A stretch of 64,000 nt of DNA from TMP-86 sp964247385. Its GTDB lineage: Bacteria; Pseudomonadota; Gammaproteobacteria; Steroidobacterales; Steroidobacteraceae. This document shows positions 35,830 through 45,800 of this stretch, piece after piece. Each line of letters starts with the position of its first letter. The first letter of the stretch is position 1. Position numbers and translations under genes: made by a program. The DNA is taken from NCBI GenBank assembly GCA_964247385.1, contig CAXTUB010000014.1, positions 16,743-80,742 on the forward strand. The letters run 5' to 3'. The notes beneath the pieces were generated by a model. It was not told the DNA's origin. It worked only from the letters and a program-made list of their open reading frames with translations, and made no database searches.

Positions 35830-37695
35830 ATGCAAGCAGCCAACGCCGCGTCTGCGTTCTCGCCTTTGATCGCGTTGGTTGGCAATCCCAACTGCGGCAA
35901 GACTGCGTTGTTTAATCGGCTGACGGGCAGCCGGCAAAAAGTTGCCAATTACGCTGGGGTCACGGTCGAGCGCAAAGAAGGGTCGTTCTCGACCCCGGCA
36001 GGTCAACGCATTCGCGTGCTCGACCTCCCCGGCGCCTATAGTCTCGAGCCGCTCACTCCCGATGAGCGCATTACCGCCGATGTATTGCTGGGACGACGTG
36101 CGCATGAGCCGCGGCCGGATTTTCTCGTCTGCGTAACCGATGCCACCAACCTGCGCCAGAACTTGCGTCTCGTACTGAGCCTGCAGCGCCTCCGTCTGCC
36201 GATGGCGGTGGCGCTCAACATGAGCGACCTTGCGCGGCGCAAGGGCCTGAAGATCGATGCGCAGGCGCTCGAGCGGGAGCTCGGCGTGCCGGTCATCGAA
36301 ACCGTGGGCGTGCGAAGCGATGGGCTGCGCGAGCTCATGCCTTTGCTCGAGCGCGTGCCGCGCTCGCAAGCGGTGCCGGAGGCGGCGTCCACGGCGGCCT
36401 TCGACCTCGTATCGGATCAAGAGCGCGTGCGCCACATCTTGCGGCTCATCGGCGCTGATCGAGTCGATGTCAGCACGCCGAGCGATCGCATCGACGCCAT
36501 CGTGCTGCATCCCATCGCCGGACCGATCATCTTGTCGGTCATGCTGTTTCTCATGTTCCAGGCGGTGTTTGCTTGGGCGCAGTGGCCCATGGATGCCATC
36601 AAGGCGGCGGTGGCTTCGCTTGGAACGTGGCTCACCGGTGCGTGGCCGGATTCGGTTTTCAAGAGTTTGCTGGTGGATGGTGTTCTCGCGGGCGTTGGAA
36701 GCGTCCTCGTGTTCCTGCCGCAGATCATCATCTTGTTTTTTTTCATCCTGGTACTCGAGGAGTCGGGCTACTTACCGCGTGCTGCGTTCTTGCTCGATCG
36801 CGTCATGGGTGGCGTGGGATTGTCGGGCCGGGCCTTCATTCCCCTTCTTTCGAGTTTCGCTTGCGCCATTCCGGGCATCATGGCGACACGCACCATTCAA
36901 AATCCGCGCGATCGCCTGATCACCATACTCATTGCACCGCTCATGACCTGTTCGGCGCGGCTTCCCGTGTACGCTCTCATCATCGGCGCATTCATCCCGC
37001 ACCGCCAAGTGGGTGGGCTGCAGCTGCAAGGAATCGTGCTCTTCGTTTTGTATGCGGCGAGTGTCGTCTCTGCCATGGTCGTCGCCTACGTCATGAAGCT
37101 TTTGAGCGGCCATTCCACGCCGCATCCCTTGATGCTCGAGTTGCCCGCATACCATTGGCCCAACGCGCGCAATCTGTTGATCGGACTGTGGCAGCGTGTG
37201 GAAATTTTCTTGAGCCGCGTCGGCACCATCATCTTGTCGCTCATGGTGATTCTATGGGCGCTCAGCTCTTTTCCGCCGCCGCCCGCCGGCGCCGTGGGTC
37301 CCGCCATTCAATACAGTATCGCGGGACATATCGGTGCGTGGCTTGCGGTGATTTTTGCGCCCATCGGCTTCAACTGGCAGATCTCGATTGCGTTGGTGCC
37401 CGGGCTCGCAGCGCGCGAGGTGGCCGTGGGCGCGCTCGGCACGGTGTATGCGCTTTCTGGGGCGCATGACGTGCAGGCGGCATTGACGCCGCTCATCGCG
37501 CAGTCGTGGAGCCTCGCGACCGGACTGTCACTTCTGGCCTGGTATGTGTTCGCACCGCAATGCCTTTCGACTCTCGCCACGGTGCGGCGCGAGACGAATT
37601 CCTGGCGCATTCCCCTCATCATGGCGGGCTACTTGTTTGGCCTTGCTTACATTGCATCGTTCATCACGTATCGAGTAGCGTTGGCGTTGCAATGA
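35830..37695 (+). CDS. feoB: ferrous iron transporter FeoB
   Basis: 621 residues. The N-terminal G protein domain has G1 GNPNCGKT at 18-25, switch I ending in NYAGVTVERKEG, G3 LDLPGAYS, and a G4-like ALNMSD in place of NKxD. A membrane part of about 8-9 segments carries the two gate motifs (LPRAAFLLDRVMGGVGLSGRAFIPLL region and ELPAYHWPN). It is shorter than E. coli FeoB (773) but fits shorter family members. It imports Fe2+. The final ATGA couples it to the next gene. Confidence 0.97.
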   Translation: MQAANAASAFSPLIALVGNPNCGKTALFNRLTGSRQKVANYAGVTVERKEGSFSTPAGQRIRVLDLPGAYSLEPLTPDERITADVLLGRRAHEPRPDFLVCVTDATNLRQNLRLVLSLQRLRLPMAVALNMSDLARRKGLKIDAQALERELGVPVIETVGVRSDGLRELMPLLERVPRSQAVPEAASTAAFDLVSDQERVRHILRLIGADRVDVSTPSDRIDAIVLHPIAGPIILSVMLFLMFQAVFAWAQWPMDAIKAAVASLGTWLTGAWPDSVFKSLLVDGVLAGVGSVLVFLPQIIILFFFILVLEESGYLPRAAFLLDRVMGGVGLSGRAFIPLLSSFACAIPGIMATRTIQNPRDRLITILIAPLMTCSARLPVYALIIGAFIPHRQVGGLQLQGIVLFVLYAASVVSAMVVAYVMKLLSGHSTPHPLMLELPAYHWPNARNLLIGLWQRVEIFLSRVGTIILSLMVILWALSSFPPPPAGAVGPAIQYSIAGHIGAWLAVIFAPIGFNWQISIALVPGLAAREVAVGALGTVYALSGAHDVQAALTPLIAQSWSLATGLSLLAWYVFAPQCLSTLATVRRETNSWRIPLIMAGYLFGLAYIASFITYRVALALQ

Positions 37696-37991
37696 AGCAC
37701 TTTTTGGACATGGCCTGCGTCGGCGCGATTTTATTGGTGAGCCTCGTCTACGCGGCCACGGCGTTGGGTCCGCGGAGCCTGCGTCTGTGGGTCATCGACC
37801 GATTGCTTGGATTGGCCCGCAGGATCGGATGGGGTGAGGCCTGGTCGCAGCGTTTGCTCGCAAGCCGCGAGCGTGCATGCGGCGCATGCGGCTCGTGCTC
37901 ATCGCAAACAAGAGGTGACAGCACTTCTTCGGCTCGCGAAGTGCGCGTTGCGGCGCGCTCCATTGGCACGCGTCGGAAATCGGCCGCGTGA
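37692..37991 (+). CDS. small membrane protein with CxxCxxC, FeoB-coupled
   Basis: 99 residues from ATG 37692, overlapping the feoB stop by 4 bases. One membrane segment (about residues 8-25) is followed by a basic helical part and Cys63, Cys66 and Cys69 in CGACGSC, then a polar Arg/Ser tail. It holds the place of FeoC, which also carries clustered cysteines, but it is membrane-anchored and not a winged helix. It resembles small FeoB-linked proteins I recall from Xanthomonas-type genomes (DUF6587-like, unverified). Confidence 0.8.
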   Translation: MKHFLDMACVGAILLVSLVYAATALGPRSLRLWVIDRLLGLARRIGWGEAWSQRLLASRERACGACGSCSSQTRGDSTSSAREVRVAARSIGTRRKSAA

Positions 37992-38022
37992 TGCACACAT
38001 CGTGATGCACACATCGTGATGC
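37988..38022. repeat. 14-bp tandem repeat before holA
   Basis: GTGATGCACACATC occurs at 37988-38001 and again at 38002-38015, and a third unit begins at 38016 (GTGATGC) before diverging. The first unit includes the stop codon of the FeoB-linked gene; the array ends 13 bp before the holA start. A further TGATGCGCGC pair (38017 and 38034) lies around that start codon. Confidence 0.85.
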
Positions 38023-38035
38023 GCGCAATTTCCTG

Positions 38036-39058
38036 ATGCGCGCGACGGCGGATTCATTGCCGGGGCTTCTCGCGAAGGAGCTGGCGCGGTGCTATCTCGT
38101 GTCGGGAGATGAGCCGCTGCAAGCCGGCGAGGCGGCGGATTTGATTCGCGAACGGGCGCGAGCTGCAAATTTTACGGAGCGCCAAGTATTTCATATCGAG
38201 CGCGGCTTCGATTGGAGTGGTGTGCGTCATTCGGCGCGCGCCCTGAGCTTGTTCTCCGCGCGCCAGGTCATTGAGCTGCGCATGCCTTCGGGCAAGCCGG
38301 AGCGTGGTGCGGAAGCATTGCTCGAGCTGATTGAGCAGGGCTCGCCTGACATCCTGTCCATCATCGTGACGGGAAAGCTGGATCAGAAAGCAGCCGATGC
38401 GCCTTGGGTGCGCGCAGTGGCCAACCGTGGTGTATGGATCGCCGTGCGCGGGGTTGAGCGTGCTGCCTTGCCCGCATGGCTGCAAACGCGCGCAAAGCGG
38501 CTCGGGTGCTCGCTCGAGAGCCGCGCAGCGGCATTCATCGCCGAGCGGGCCGAGGGCAATTTGCTGGCGGCAGCTCAGGAGCTGACGAAGCTCGCGCTGC
38601 TCGCCGAGGGAGCACCGGTCACACTCGAGCTTGCCACCGGCGCAGTCGCTGACAACGCGCAGTACGATATTTTCGACATGGCCTCGGCGGCCAGCGCAGG
38701 CGATGCATCGCGCGCGCTGCATGTGCTCGATACACTCCATGCGGCGGGCACCGAGGCGACTCTATTGCTGTGGGCCCTAACGCGCGAGATACGAGGGCTG
38801 TGGCAGGCTCATGAGAATCGACGCCGACATTCGAGCGAGCGCGGCAGCCGTTGGAATCTCGCCGCGTCCCCGACGCCGGCTGCCATGCAGCGCACCACGT
38901 CGGCCCAACTGGCACAGTTATTGTGTGAATGTGCGCGGGTGGATCGGGTAATCAAGGGTTTCGAGTACGGCGCCGATCGATGGGAGGCGCTGCGCGCGCT
39001 GACGGCGGCACTCGCCGGCGCCTTGCCGACGCAGATGCTGGAGCGGCGCGTCGCATGA
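38036..39058 (+). CDS. holA: DNA polymerase III delta subunit
   Basis: 340 residues, the usual length. LARCYLVSGDEPLQAGEAADLIR is the HolA start, and the AAA-like module continues with VSGDE, IIVTGKLDQKA and AERAEGNLLAAAQELTKLALL. A C-terminal collar domain ends the protein. Delta opens the sliding clamp in the clamp loader. Its TGA overlaps the nadD start (ATGA). Confidence 0.95.
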   Translation: MRATADSLPGLLAKELARCYLVSGDEPLQAGEAADLIRERARAANFTERQVFHIERGFDWSGVRHSARALSLFSARQVIELRMPSGKPERGAEALLELIEQGSPDILSIIVTGKLDQKAADAPWVRAVANRGVWIAVRGVERAALPAWLQTRAKRLGCSLESRAAAFIAERAEGNLLAAAQELTKLALLAEGAPVTLELATGAVADNAQYDIFDMASAASAGDASRALHVLDTLHAAGTEATLLLWALTREIRGLWQAHENRRRHSSERGSRWNLAASPTPAAMQRTTSAQLAQLLCECARVDRVIKGFEYGADRWEALRALTAALAGALPTQMLERRVA

Positions 39059-39726
39059 TGGGGCCCATGGGCGTGTTCGGAGGCACCTTCGATCCGATTC
39101 ATTATGCGCACCTGCGCACCGCGTTCGAGCTGCAGCAGGCGCTGCGCTTGCAGGAGATCCGTTTCTTGCCCGCGGGTAATCCCCCGCACCGGCAGGAGCC
39201 CGAGGCCGACGCGGCGTTGCGGCTCAGCATGGTGCGCGCGGCCATCGAAGGCCACCGCGGCTTCGTGGTCGATGATCGCGAGATCCGCAAGCAGGGTCCG
39301 GCCTACTCGGTGGAAACCCTGGCGGAACTGCGCGCCGAGTATCCCGCGCGCAGCCTCTGTCTCATCGTCGGCATGGATGCGTTCTTGAGCCTACCCAAGT
39401 GGCATCAGTGGCAAGATCTGTTGAGCCTCGCGCATCTCATCGTCGCGCACCGGCCGGGCTGGCGCGCTCCGGCGAGCGGTCCGCTCGGCGAGCTGATGGT
39501 CGATCGCGGCACCGGGCGGATCGCCGATCTGCACGATGCGCCGAACGGCAGCATTTTCATCCACGCCGTGACGCAGCTGGAAATTTCCTCGACCGAGATT
39601 CGCTTGCTGATTGCCTCACAGCGCGATCCGCGCTTCCTGATGCCGGATTCGGTGCGTAAAATCATCCGCGACACCGGCTGCTACCTGGACCCGACCGACA
39701 CTCACGTGAAATCCGCTTCGATATGA
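39055..39726 (+). CDS. nadD: nicotinate-mononucleotide adenylyltransferase
   Basis: 223 residues from ATG 39055 (next Met at 39058). The nucleotidyl-transferase motif GVFGGTFDPIHYAHLRTA and the closing EISSTEIRLLI are diagnostic. NadD makes nicotinate adenine dinucleotide from NaMN and ATP, the late step of NAD synthesis. It overlaps holA and rsfS by 4 bases on either side, giving tight translational coupling. Confidence 0.97.
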   Translation: MMGPMGVFGGTFDPIHYAHLRTAFELQQALRLQEIRFLPAGNPPHRQEPEADAALRLSMVRAAIEGHRGFVVDDREIRKQGPAYSVETLAELRAEYPARSLCLIVGMDAFLSLPKWHQWQDLLSLAHLIVAHRPGWRAPASGPLGELMVDRGTGRIADLHDAPNGSIFIHAVTQLEISSTEIRLLIASQRDPRFLMPDSVRKIIRDTGCYLDPTDTHVKSASI

Positions 39727-40175
39727 CCCGGCGACCGCGCTCTGCTTCGGCACGCCAAGCTCCCGTAAAAAAAACCGCCGCGAAAAAGAAAAGCAAAACA
39801 GCGGCTCCCGCCAAGCCCGTATTGCGCGATGTCGTCGTCAAGGCCTTGGAGGACATGAAGGCTTTCGATATCAAGTTGCTGGACGTGCGCGGCCTGACGC
39901 AGGTGGCTGACTTCATGATCATTGCGAGCGGCACGTCGGATCGGCATGTCCGCAGCGTCGCAGAGCGCGTGGTCGAGCGCACCAAGCAAGCAGGCTTTCG
40001 TCCATTCGGAGTCGAGGGCAAAGAGGATTCGGACTGGGTGTTGATCGACCTCTCCGAATGCATCGTTCACGTCATGCTGCCGCGCGCGCGCGAGTTCTAC
40101 GCGCTCGAGAAACTGTGGGATATGGCTGAGGCTGACTCGCCTCCCCCGGCGCAAGGTGTGCGCGCGTTGGGTTAG
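39723..40175 (+). CDS. rsfS: ribosomal silencing factor RsfS with basic N-terminal tail
   Basis: 150 residues. The RsfS fold starts near residue 33 (VLRDVVVKALEDMKAFDIKLLDVRGLTQVADFMIIASGTSDRH region) and ends with the family's WVLIDLSECIVHVMLPRAREFYALEKLW block. It binds L14 (encoded at 2593 here) and blocks subunit joining in starvation. About 32 extra N-terminal residues are Lys/Ala/Arg-rich (KKTAAKKKSKTAAPAKP), absent from the E. coli protein. Confidence 0.95.
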   Translation: MTRRPRSASARQAPVKKTAAKKKSKTAAPAKPVLRDVVVKALEDMKAFDIKLLDVRGLTQVADFMIIASGTSDRHVRSVAERVVERTKQAGFRPFGVEGKEDSDWVLIDLSECIVHVMLPRAREFYALEKLWDMAEADSPPPAQGVRALG

Positions 40176-40224
40176 TGTCCTCTAAACGGTCAGTCGCTGC
40201 AGCCTCGCAACCCGCGCCGATCCG

Positions 40225-40692
40225 GTGAAATGCCGAGTGATCGCCGCCGGCACGCGGCTGCCGAGCTGGATCGACGCCGGGTTCGAAGACTATCGCCGCA
40301 GACTTCGCGCGCCGCTCGAGATCGAGCTCGTCGAGATCAGTGTCGCTTCGCGAAGCCAACTCGGGGCGAGTCGAGCCCGTGAGCGTGAAGGCCGCGCCAT
40401 GTTGGCGGCCCTCGGTCGGAGCGACTATGTGGTTGTGCTCGAGGTGACCGGGCGCGCGATGAGCACCGAGCAGACCGCGGCATGGCTTTCACTGCGGATG
40501 CGAGAAGGCTCCGCCATCGCATTGTTGATCGGGGGCCCGGATGGACTTGCGCCGGCGTGTCTTGAGCGCGCTGCGTTCGCCTGGTCCTTGTCGCCTTTGA
40601 CCCTGGCTCACGGCCTGGCACGCGTAGTGTTGGCTGAGCAGTTGTACCGCGCCGCGAGCTTGCTCGCGGGTCATCCGTATCATCGAGCGTGA
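40225..40692 (+). CDS. rlmH: 23S rRNA pseudouridine-1915 N3-methyltransferase
   Basis: 155 residues with a GTG start (MKCRVIAAGTRLPSWIDAGF). The SPOUT knot motifs ALLIGGPDGLAP and LSPLTLAHGLARVVLAEQLYRA are clear, ending in the usual GHPYHR. RlmH methylates pseudouridine 1915 in helix 69 of 23S rRNA. It follows rsfS by 49 bp, the common order, and is followed by maf rather than by cell-wall genes. Confidence 0.96.
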   Translation: MKCRVIAAGTRLPSWIDAGFEDYRRRLRAPLEIELVEISVASRSQLGASRAREREGRAMLAALGRSDYVVVLEVTGRAMSTEQTAAWLSLRMREGSAIALLIGGPDGLAPACLERAAFAWSLSPLTLAHGLARVVLAEQLYRAASLLAGHPYHRA

Positions 40693-40735
40693 CTGCAATG
40701 AATGCGAGAACTCCGAGCATGCGAGAGGCGCGAGA

Positions 40736-41371
40736 ATGAGAGAGTACGCGGGCACGGGCGTGCAGAGTGCTGCTCTCCGCCTCGCCTCCGCATCGCAGCG
40801 CCGCCAGGAATTGTTGCGGCAACTCGGCGTCGAATTCGATGTCATGGTTCCGCATGTGAACGAGCAAGTGCTGCCGGGTGAGCCGGCGCAGGACTACGTG
40901 CGGCGTTTGGCCCGGGAAAAGGCAGCCGATGTCTGGCGCCGAATGCAACTGCGAGAGACGTTGGAGCGATGTGTTCTGGGCGCCGACACGGCCGTCGATA
41001 TCGACGGCAAGATCCTGGGCAAACCGCACGACATCGAGCATTCCGTCGAGATGCTGTTGCACTTGAGCGGCCGCACGCACGCCGTGTATACCGCGGTTGC
41101 TCTGCAAGATGCGCAACGTTTGGACGAGCGAATGAGCCGGAGTGAGGTCACGTTTCGTCGCATCGAGCGCGAAGAGGCGCTGTCATACTGGGATACTGGC
41201 GAGCCGCGCGATAAGGCCGGCGGCTACGCAATCCAGGGCTTTGGCGCCTGTTTCATCGCACACGTGGCCGGGAGCTACTCAGGAATCGTGGGTTTGCCGT
41301 TGTTCGAAACCGCACAGATGTTGGATCGGGCTCGCGTGCCCCGATGGCGCGCAGCGCGCGGGCGCGCATGA
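40736..41371 (+). CDS. maf: Maf-family nucleoside triphosphate pyrophosphatase
   Basis: 211 residues. LRLASASQRRQELLRQLGV is the Maf N-terminal signature after about 13 extra residues; the catalytic segment is VLGADTAVDIDGKILGKP, and DKAGGYAIQGFGACFI follows. Maf proteins dephosphorylate dTTP/UTP or modified nucleotides and are linked to septum control. Its TGA overlaps the rng start as ATGA, the conserved maf-rng order. Confidence 0.95.
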   Translation: MREYAGTGVQSAALRLASASQRRQELLRQLGVEFDVMVPHVNEQVLPGEPAQDYVRRLAREKAADVWRRMQLRETLERCVLGADTAVDIDGKILGKPHDIEHSVEMLLHLSGRTHAVYTAVALQDAQRLDERMSRSEVTFRRIEREEALSYWDTGEPRDKAGGYAIQGFGACFIAHVAGSYSGIVGLPLFETAQMLDRARVPRWRAARGRA

Positions 41372-42834
41372 GCATCGAAATTCTGGTCAATGCCGGCGTA
41401 CACGAATCACGCGCAGCGGTCGTTGAGAACGGCGTGCTGCAAGAAATTTTTTTGGAGCGGGCGAGCCGGCGAGGTCTCATCGGCAACATTTACAAGGGCC
41501 GCGTATCGCGCGTCTTGCCCGGCATGCAGGCGGCCTTCATCGAAATCGGCATGGAGCGTACGGCGTTCCTGCACGCTTCGGATATCTTCAATGCGCCGCA
41601 TGCCGACACCGGCATCGAGACCCCGCAGTCCGAAAACATTCGCTCTCTGGTGTCTGAGGGGAGCGAAATCTTAGTGCAAGTGCTCAAGGACCCGATGGGC
41701 ACCAAGGGGGCCCGGCTCACCACGTACGTCACGCTCGCATCCCGCTTTCTCGTGTACATGCCGCATGGTCGAGGCATCGGCATTTCGGCGCGCATTGAAA
41801 GCGAGGCGGAGCGCGCCCGGCTCAAGTCCATTCTTCAGTCGTTGTCTGAGAAAGACGCGCGCGAGGGGTTCGTGGTGCGCACCGCCGCGGAAGATGCGCC
41901 GCACGAGGCTCTGCGCGCGGACATGCTGTATTTGCGCAAATTGTGGGAGGTGACCCGCGATGCGGGATTGCGTGCGCAGGCGGGGCAGCTCGTGCATGCC
42001 GACTTGCCGTTGCGCCTGCGCGTATTGCGCGACTTGTTGACGGCGGGCGTCGAGCGCGTGCTGGTCGATCAAGCGGCGGCATTCCGCGAGATGCAGGAAT
42101 TCGCGCGCACCTTCATGCCGGACAGCTTGATGCGCATCGAGCTGTATCAGGATCGGCCCCTGTTCGAGCTGCATCATGTCGAGGAAGAGATCCAAAAAGC
42201 GCTGGAGCGCAAGGTCGCGCTCAAATCGGGTGGTCATCTCATCATCGATCAGACCGAAGCCATGACCACCATCGACGTCAACACCGGTGCCTTCGTCGGG
42301 CACCGCAATCTGGAGGAGACTATCTTTCGCACCAATCTCGAAGCGTCGGTGGCCATCGCGCGCCAATTGCGGCTGCGCAATCTGGGCGGAATCATCATCA
42401 TCGATTTCATCGACATGACGCAGGCCGAGCATCGGCGTCAAGTCCTGCAATCCCTCGAGAAGAGCCTGTCGGGCGATCACGCCAAGACCACCATTTCCTC
42501 GGTGTCGCCGCTCGGCCTCGTCGAAATGACGCGCAAGAGAACGCGGGAAAGCCTGGAACATCTGCTGTGTCAACCGTGTCCGACTTGCGAAGGCCGCGGT
42601 TTCGTCAAGACCGCGGAAACGGTATGTCATGAGATCTTTCGCGAAATCCTGCGCCATTCACGTCAATTTGAATTTCAGCAGCTGATGGTGCTCGCGCATC
42701 AAGACGTCATCGAGCGATTGCTCGATGAAGAGTCCTCCGTGCTCGCCGAGCTCGAGCTCGTGACGGGCAAGCCGGTGAGGCTGCAAACCGAGGCTTTGTA
42801 CTCAGTCGATCAGTACGACGTCGTCGTCACTTGA
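41368..42834 (+). CDS. rng: ribonuclease G
   Basis: 488 residues from ATG 41368 (MSIEILVNAG). The S1 domain appears as GLIGNIYKGRVSRVLPGMQAAF. The RNase E/G catalytic part has MTTIDVNTGAFVG and NLGGIIIIDFIDM with the metal Asp residues, and a zinc-link CQPCPTCEGRG. RNase G matures the 5' end of 16S rRNA and decays some mRNAs. Its 489-residue E. coli counterpart is nearly the same length. The stop overlaps the TTG start of yhdP. Confidence 0.97.
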   Translation: MSIEILVNAGVHESRAAVVENGVLQEIFLERASRRGLIGNIYKGRVSRVLPGMQAAFIEIGMERTAFLHASDIFNAPHADTGIETPQSENIRSLVSEGSEILVQVLKDPMGTKGARLTTYVTLASRFLVYMPHGRGIGISARIESEAERARLKSILQSLSEKDAREGFVVRTAAEDAPHEALRADMLYLRKLWEVTRDAGLRAQAGQLVHADLPLRLRVLRDLLTAGVERVLVDQAAAFREMQEFARTFMPDSLMRIELYQDRPLFELHHVEEEIQKALERKVALKSGGHLIIDQTEAMTTIDVNTGAFVGHRNLEETIFRTNLEASVAIARQLRLRNLGGIIIIDFIDMTQAEHRRQVLQSLEKSLSGDHAKTTISSVSPLGLVEMTRKRTRESLEHLLCQPCPTCEGRGFVKTAETVCHEIFREILRHSRQFEFQQLMVLAHQDVIERLLDEESSVLAELELVTGKPVRLQTEALYSVDQYDVVVT

Positions 42835-45800
42835 TCAAGGATTCTGCTAGCCGACTGCGGCAGGCCGGCCGTTGGATTCTTTACGGCGTGGTCACACTGA
42901 TTCTCACGGCGGCGGCGGGGCTTGCGGTGCTGTGGTGGCGCTTGCCTGAGTATCAGCAAGAGATCAAAGCGTGGGTGCATACGCAGACGGGTTTCTATGT
43001 GCGCTTCGATTCGCTGGCGCCGTCGTTGCGCTGGTCCGGACCCGAGTTGTTCTTCTCGAAGCCCGAGCTGCGCACGCGCGACGATGCGCGGGTGCTTGCC
43101 AGGGCACGCGGTGTGCGCATTGGCTTCAATCCTTGGCGAGTCTTGATCAGCGGGCGCATCGTGCCCGGGCGAGTGAGAATCGATGCGCCGGAAGCTACGT
43201 TGACGCGCATTGGCGAGCGGCGCTTTAGCCTGGGCGGCGGGCTCGAGTTTGGCGGTACGGCATCCGATCCGCGTCTGCGTCTGTTGAATTTACCGCACGG
43301 GCGCATCGTGATCCGCGGCGCCTCCATCACCCTGGAGCGCTGGAGCGAGGAGTTGCCTCACTTGCATTTCGCCGGGCTCGACATGCAGGCGCGACGCGCG
43401 CTGGACCGCTTCGAATTCGAGGCGGTGACGCGGGTGCCCGAGCCGCTGCACGGCGGACTCAGCCTGGAGGTCACGGCGAATCACTTGAGCACGGCCGGGG
43501 AGTTGCAATGGCGCGGCGACGTGCGTGTGCGCAACGCCTGGTTGCCGGGTTGGCAGCGTCTATCGGCCAAGAGCTGGCCTCGGGCGAGCGATGGCTTGGT
43601 GCGCGCCGACATCAAAGCCAGCGGGCGGGGCGGCGCATTCGCATTGAGCGGAGAGTTCGCGGCCAATCGCCTGGCGTCGAACCTCGCGCCGCGTTCGCAA
43701 CCCGCGCTCACGGCGTTGAGCGGCCATGTGGATTTTTCGCTCGATGCCCACTCCTGGCGAATCGATCTGAGCCGGGCGCGTGCAGCGTTGGACGGGATCG
43801 AAGGGCGCGAGTCGCACATCGCGGCGCGCGGCCGAGTGGCGGGACGCAACGTGAGTGACGTGCAGATCGATGCCGATTATCTCGCGCTCGCCGTCTTGAA
43901 TGCGGCCCTGCCCTACGTGCCCGATTCGGAAGCGAGGCAGCGGATCGTGCAATGGAGTCCACGCGGCGAGCTATCGGATGCGCATTTCGCCTACGCAAGC
44001 CCGCATTGGCGCATCGCCGCGCGCGCGCAGAATTTTGGCGTCGCGCCTTATGGAAAATTACCCGGATGGCAGGGCCTCGACGGCGAGGTCCACGGCGATG
44101 ATGCCGGCGGCCGAGCAAACATTGCGAGTACGGGCGGTGCGATTTCCTGGCCGTGGCAATGGCCGGAACAATTACCGGTGACATCGCTCCATGCCTCGAT
44201 TGCTTGGAAATCCACGGCGCAAGAATTGTTGGTATCGAGTCAAGACGTGTCGATTTCCAATCCCGACGCTCGGCTTGCGGCCAAATTCGCATTCACAAAA
44301 TTCAATTCGGACCGGTCCGCGGAGTTCACGCTGGCGGGCACCGCAACCGGCGTGCATGCGCCGAGCGTGCGGCGCTACCTCCCGCGCCAGAACATCGCCC
44401 CGAGCGCGCTCGCGTGGGTTGGTCAAGCCATCACCGCCGGCAACATTCCGCGTGCGGAGTTTGCGCTACGCGGGCCACTCGCTGATTTCCCGTATCGAGG
44501 CGGCAGCGGCTATTTTCTGGTGCGATTTCCGGTGGAGCGTTTGACGCTCGACTATCAGCCGGGGTGGCCTGCGCTCGAGCAAGGCGAGGCTGATGTCGAG
44601 TTTCTCAATGCCGGCCTGTCCATCCGCTTGCGCAATGCGCGGCTGCGCGATCTGGTGGTACACGATGCCACCGCTTCATTCGCCGACCTCGCGTCCGGTG
44701 AGTTGACCATCCACGCGCGCGCGCGAGCAGAGGCCGCTGCGGTGCTCGACTATCTTGCGGCCACACCGCTCAACGAGATGACGGGCGATGCGTTCTCGGT
44801 GACACGCGCGGCGGGACCGCTCGATGCGAAACTCATGCTGTTTTTTCCGTTCACGCGATTCGATCAGCGCCGGGTATTGGTCGAGACGCAGCTGAATGGA
44901 GTGTCGGCTTCGTACAAGGACACGGCGCTGGCCGCCACAGAATTGAGAGGCATTTTGAATCTCGATGGGCCGCAAGTATCCGCCGCGCGCTTGCAAGGCG
45001 CCGCGTTCGGAGGCCCCCTGCAAATTCGCGAGCAGCCGCCGCGCAATCAATCCGACCTGGCCACGCATCTCGAAGCGCGCGGCTCCATGACGGCGGATGC
45101 GCTCAAGGGATTGATCGGGCTGCCCGAGCATGTGCTCGGAACCGGGCGCATCGAATGGCGCGCGGTGACGCGAGTTGCGCCAGAGCCCGCGCTCGAGCGC
45201 ACCGTGCGCGTCACCTCCAATCTGACGGGCATCGAGATCAAGTTGCCGCAGCCGTTGGCCAAGACCGAAACGCAAGCGTTGCCGTCGTACGTCAACTTCG
45301 ACTGGCCGAGAGGCGGGGGCCTGTTCGTGAAGGCCGGCTTGTCTTCCATCGCGCGCGGCTATGCCGACCTCGACATCAGCGGTGCGCAAACGCGGCTACG
45401 GCGCGCAGCCGTCATTTTCGGCGGCGATGAGCCGCAGTCGCTGCCGGATGAGCCAGGCATTTCGATAGCCGGGCGTTTGGAGCAGCTCGATTTGTCGGGG
45501 TGGCTCGCGAGCGCCGCGAGCGATGCAAGCGGCGCCGCTGGAGCAGCGCCGGATCTCGCCGAGATGCTCGATGGTGGACAGGTGCAAATCGGACGTCTTC
45601 GGTTTCATGGCTTTGAGTTTCGCGAACCGGTCGTCAACTTGAGCCGCGATGCGGATCATTGGCACGCCGAGGCCGAAGGACCCGGCATTCACGGCACGGT
45701 GACCCTACCTCGCCGCGCAGAGGCCTCTCCCATCGAGCTGAAATTCAGTGAGTTGACCGCCGACTTCACCGCAGACGCGGCACCGAATTCCCCGCAAGCG

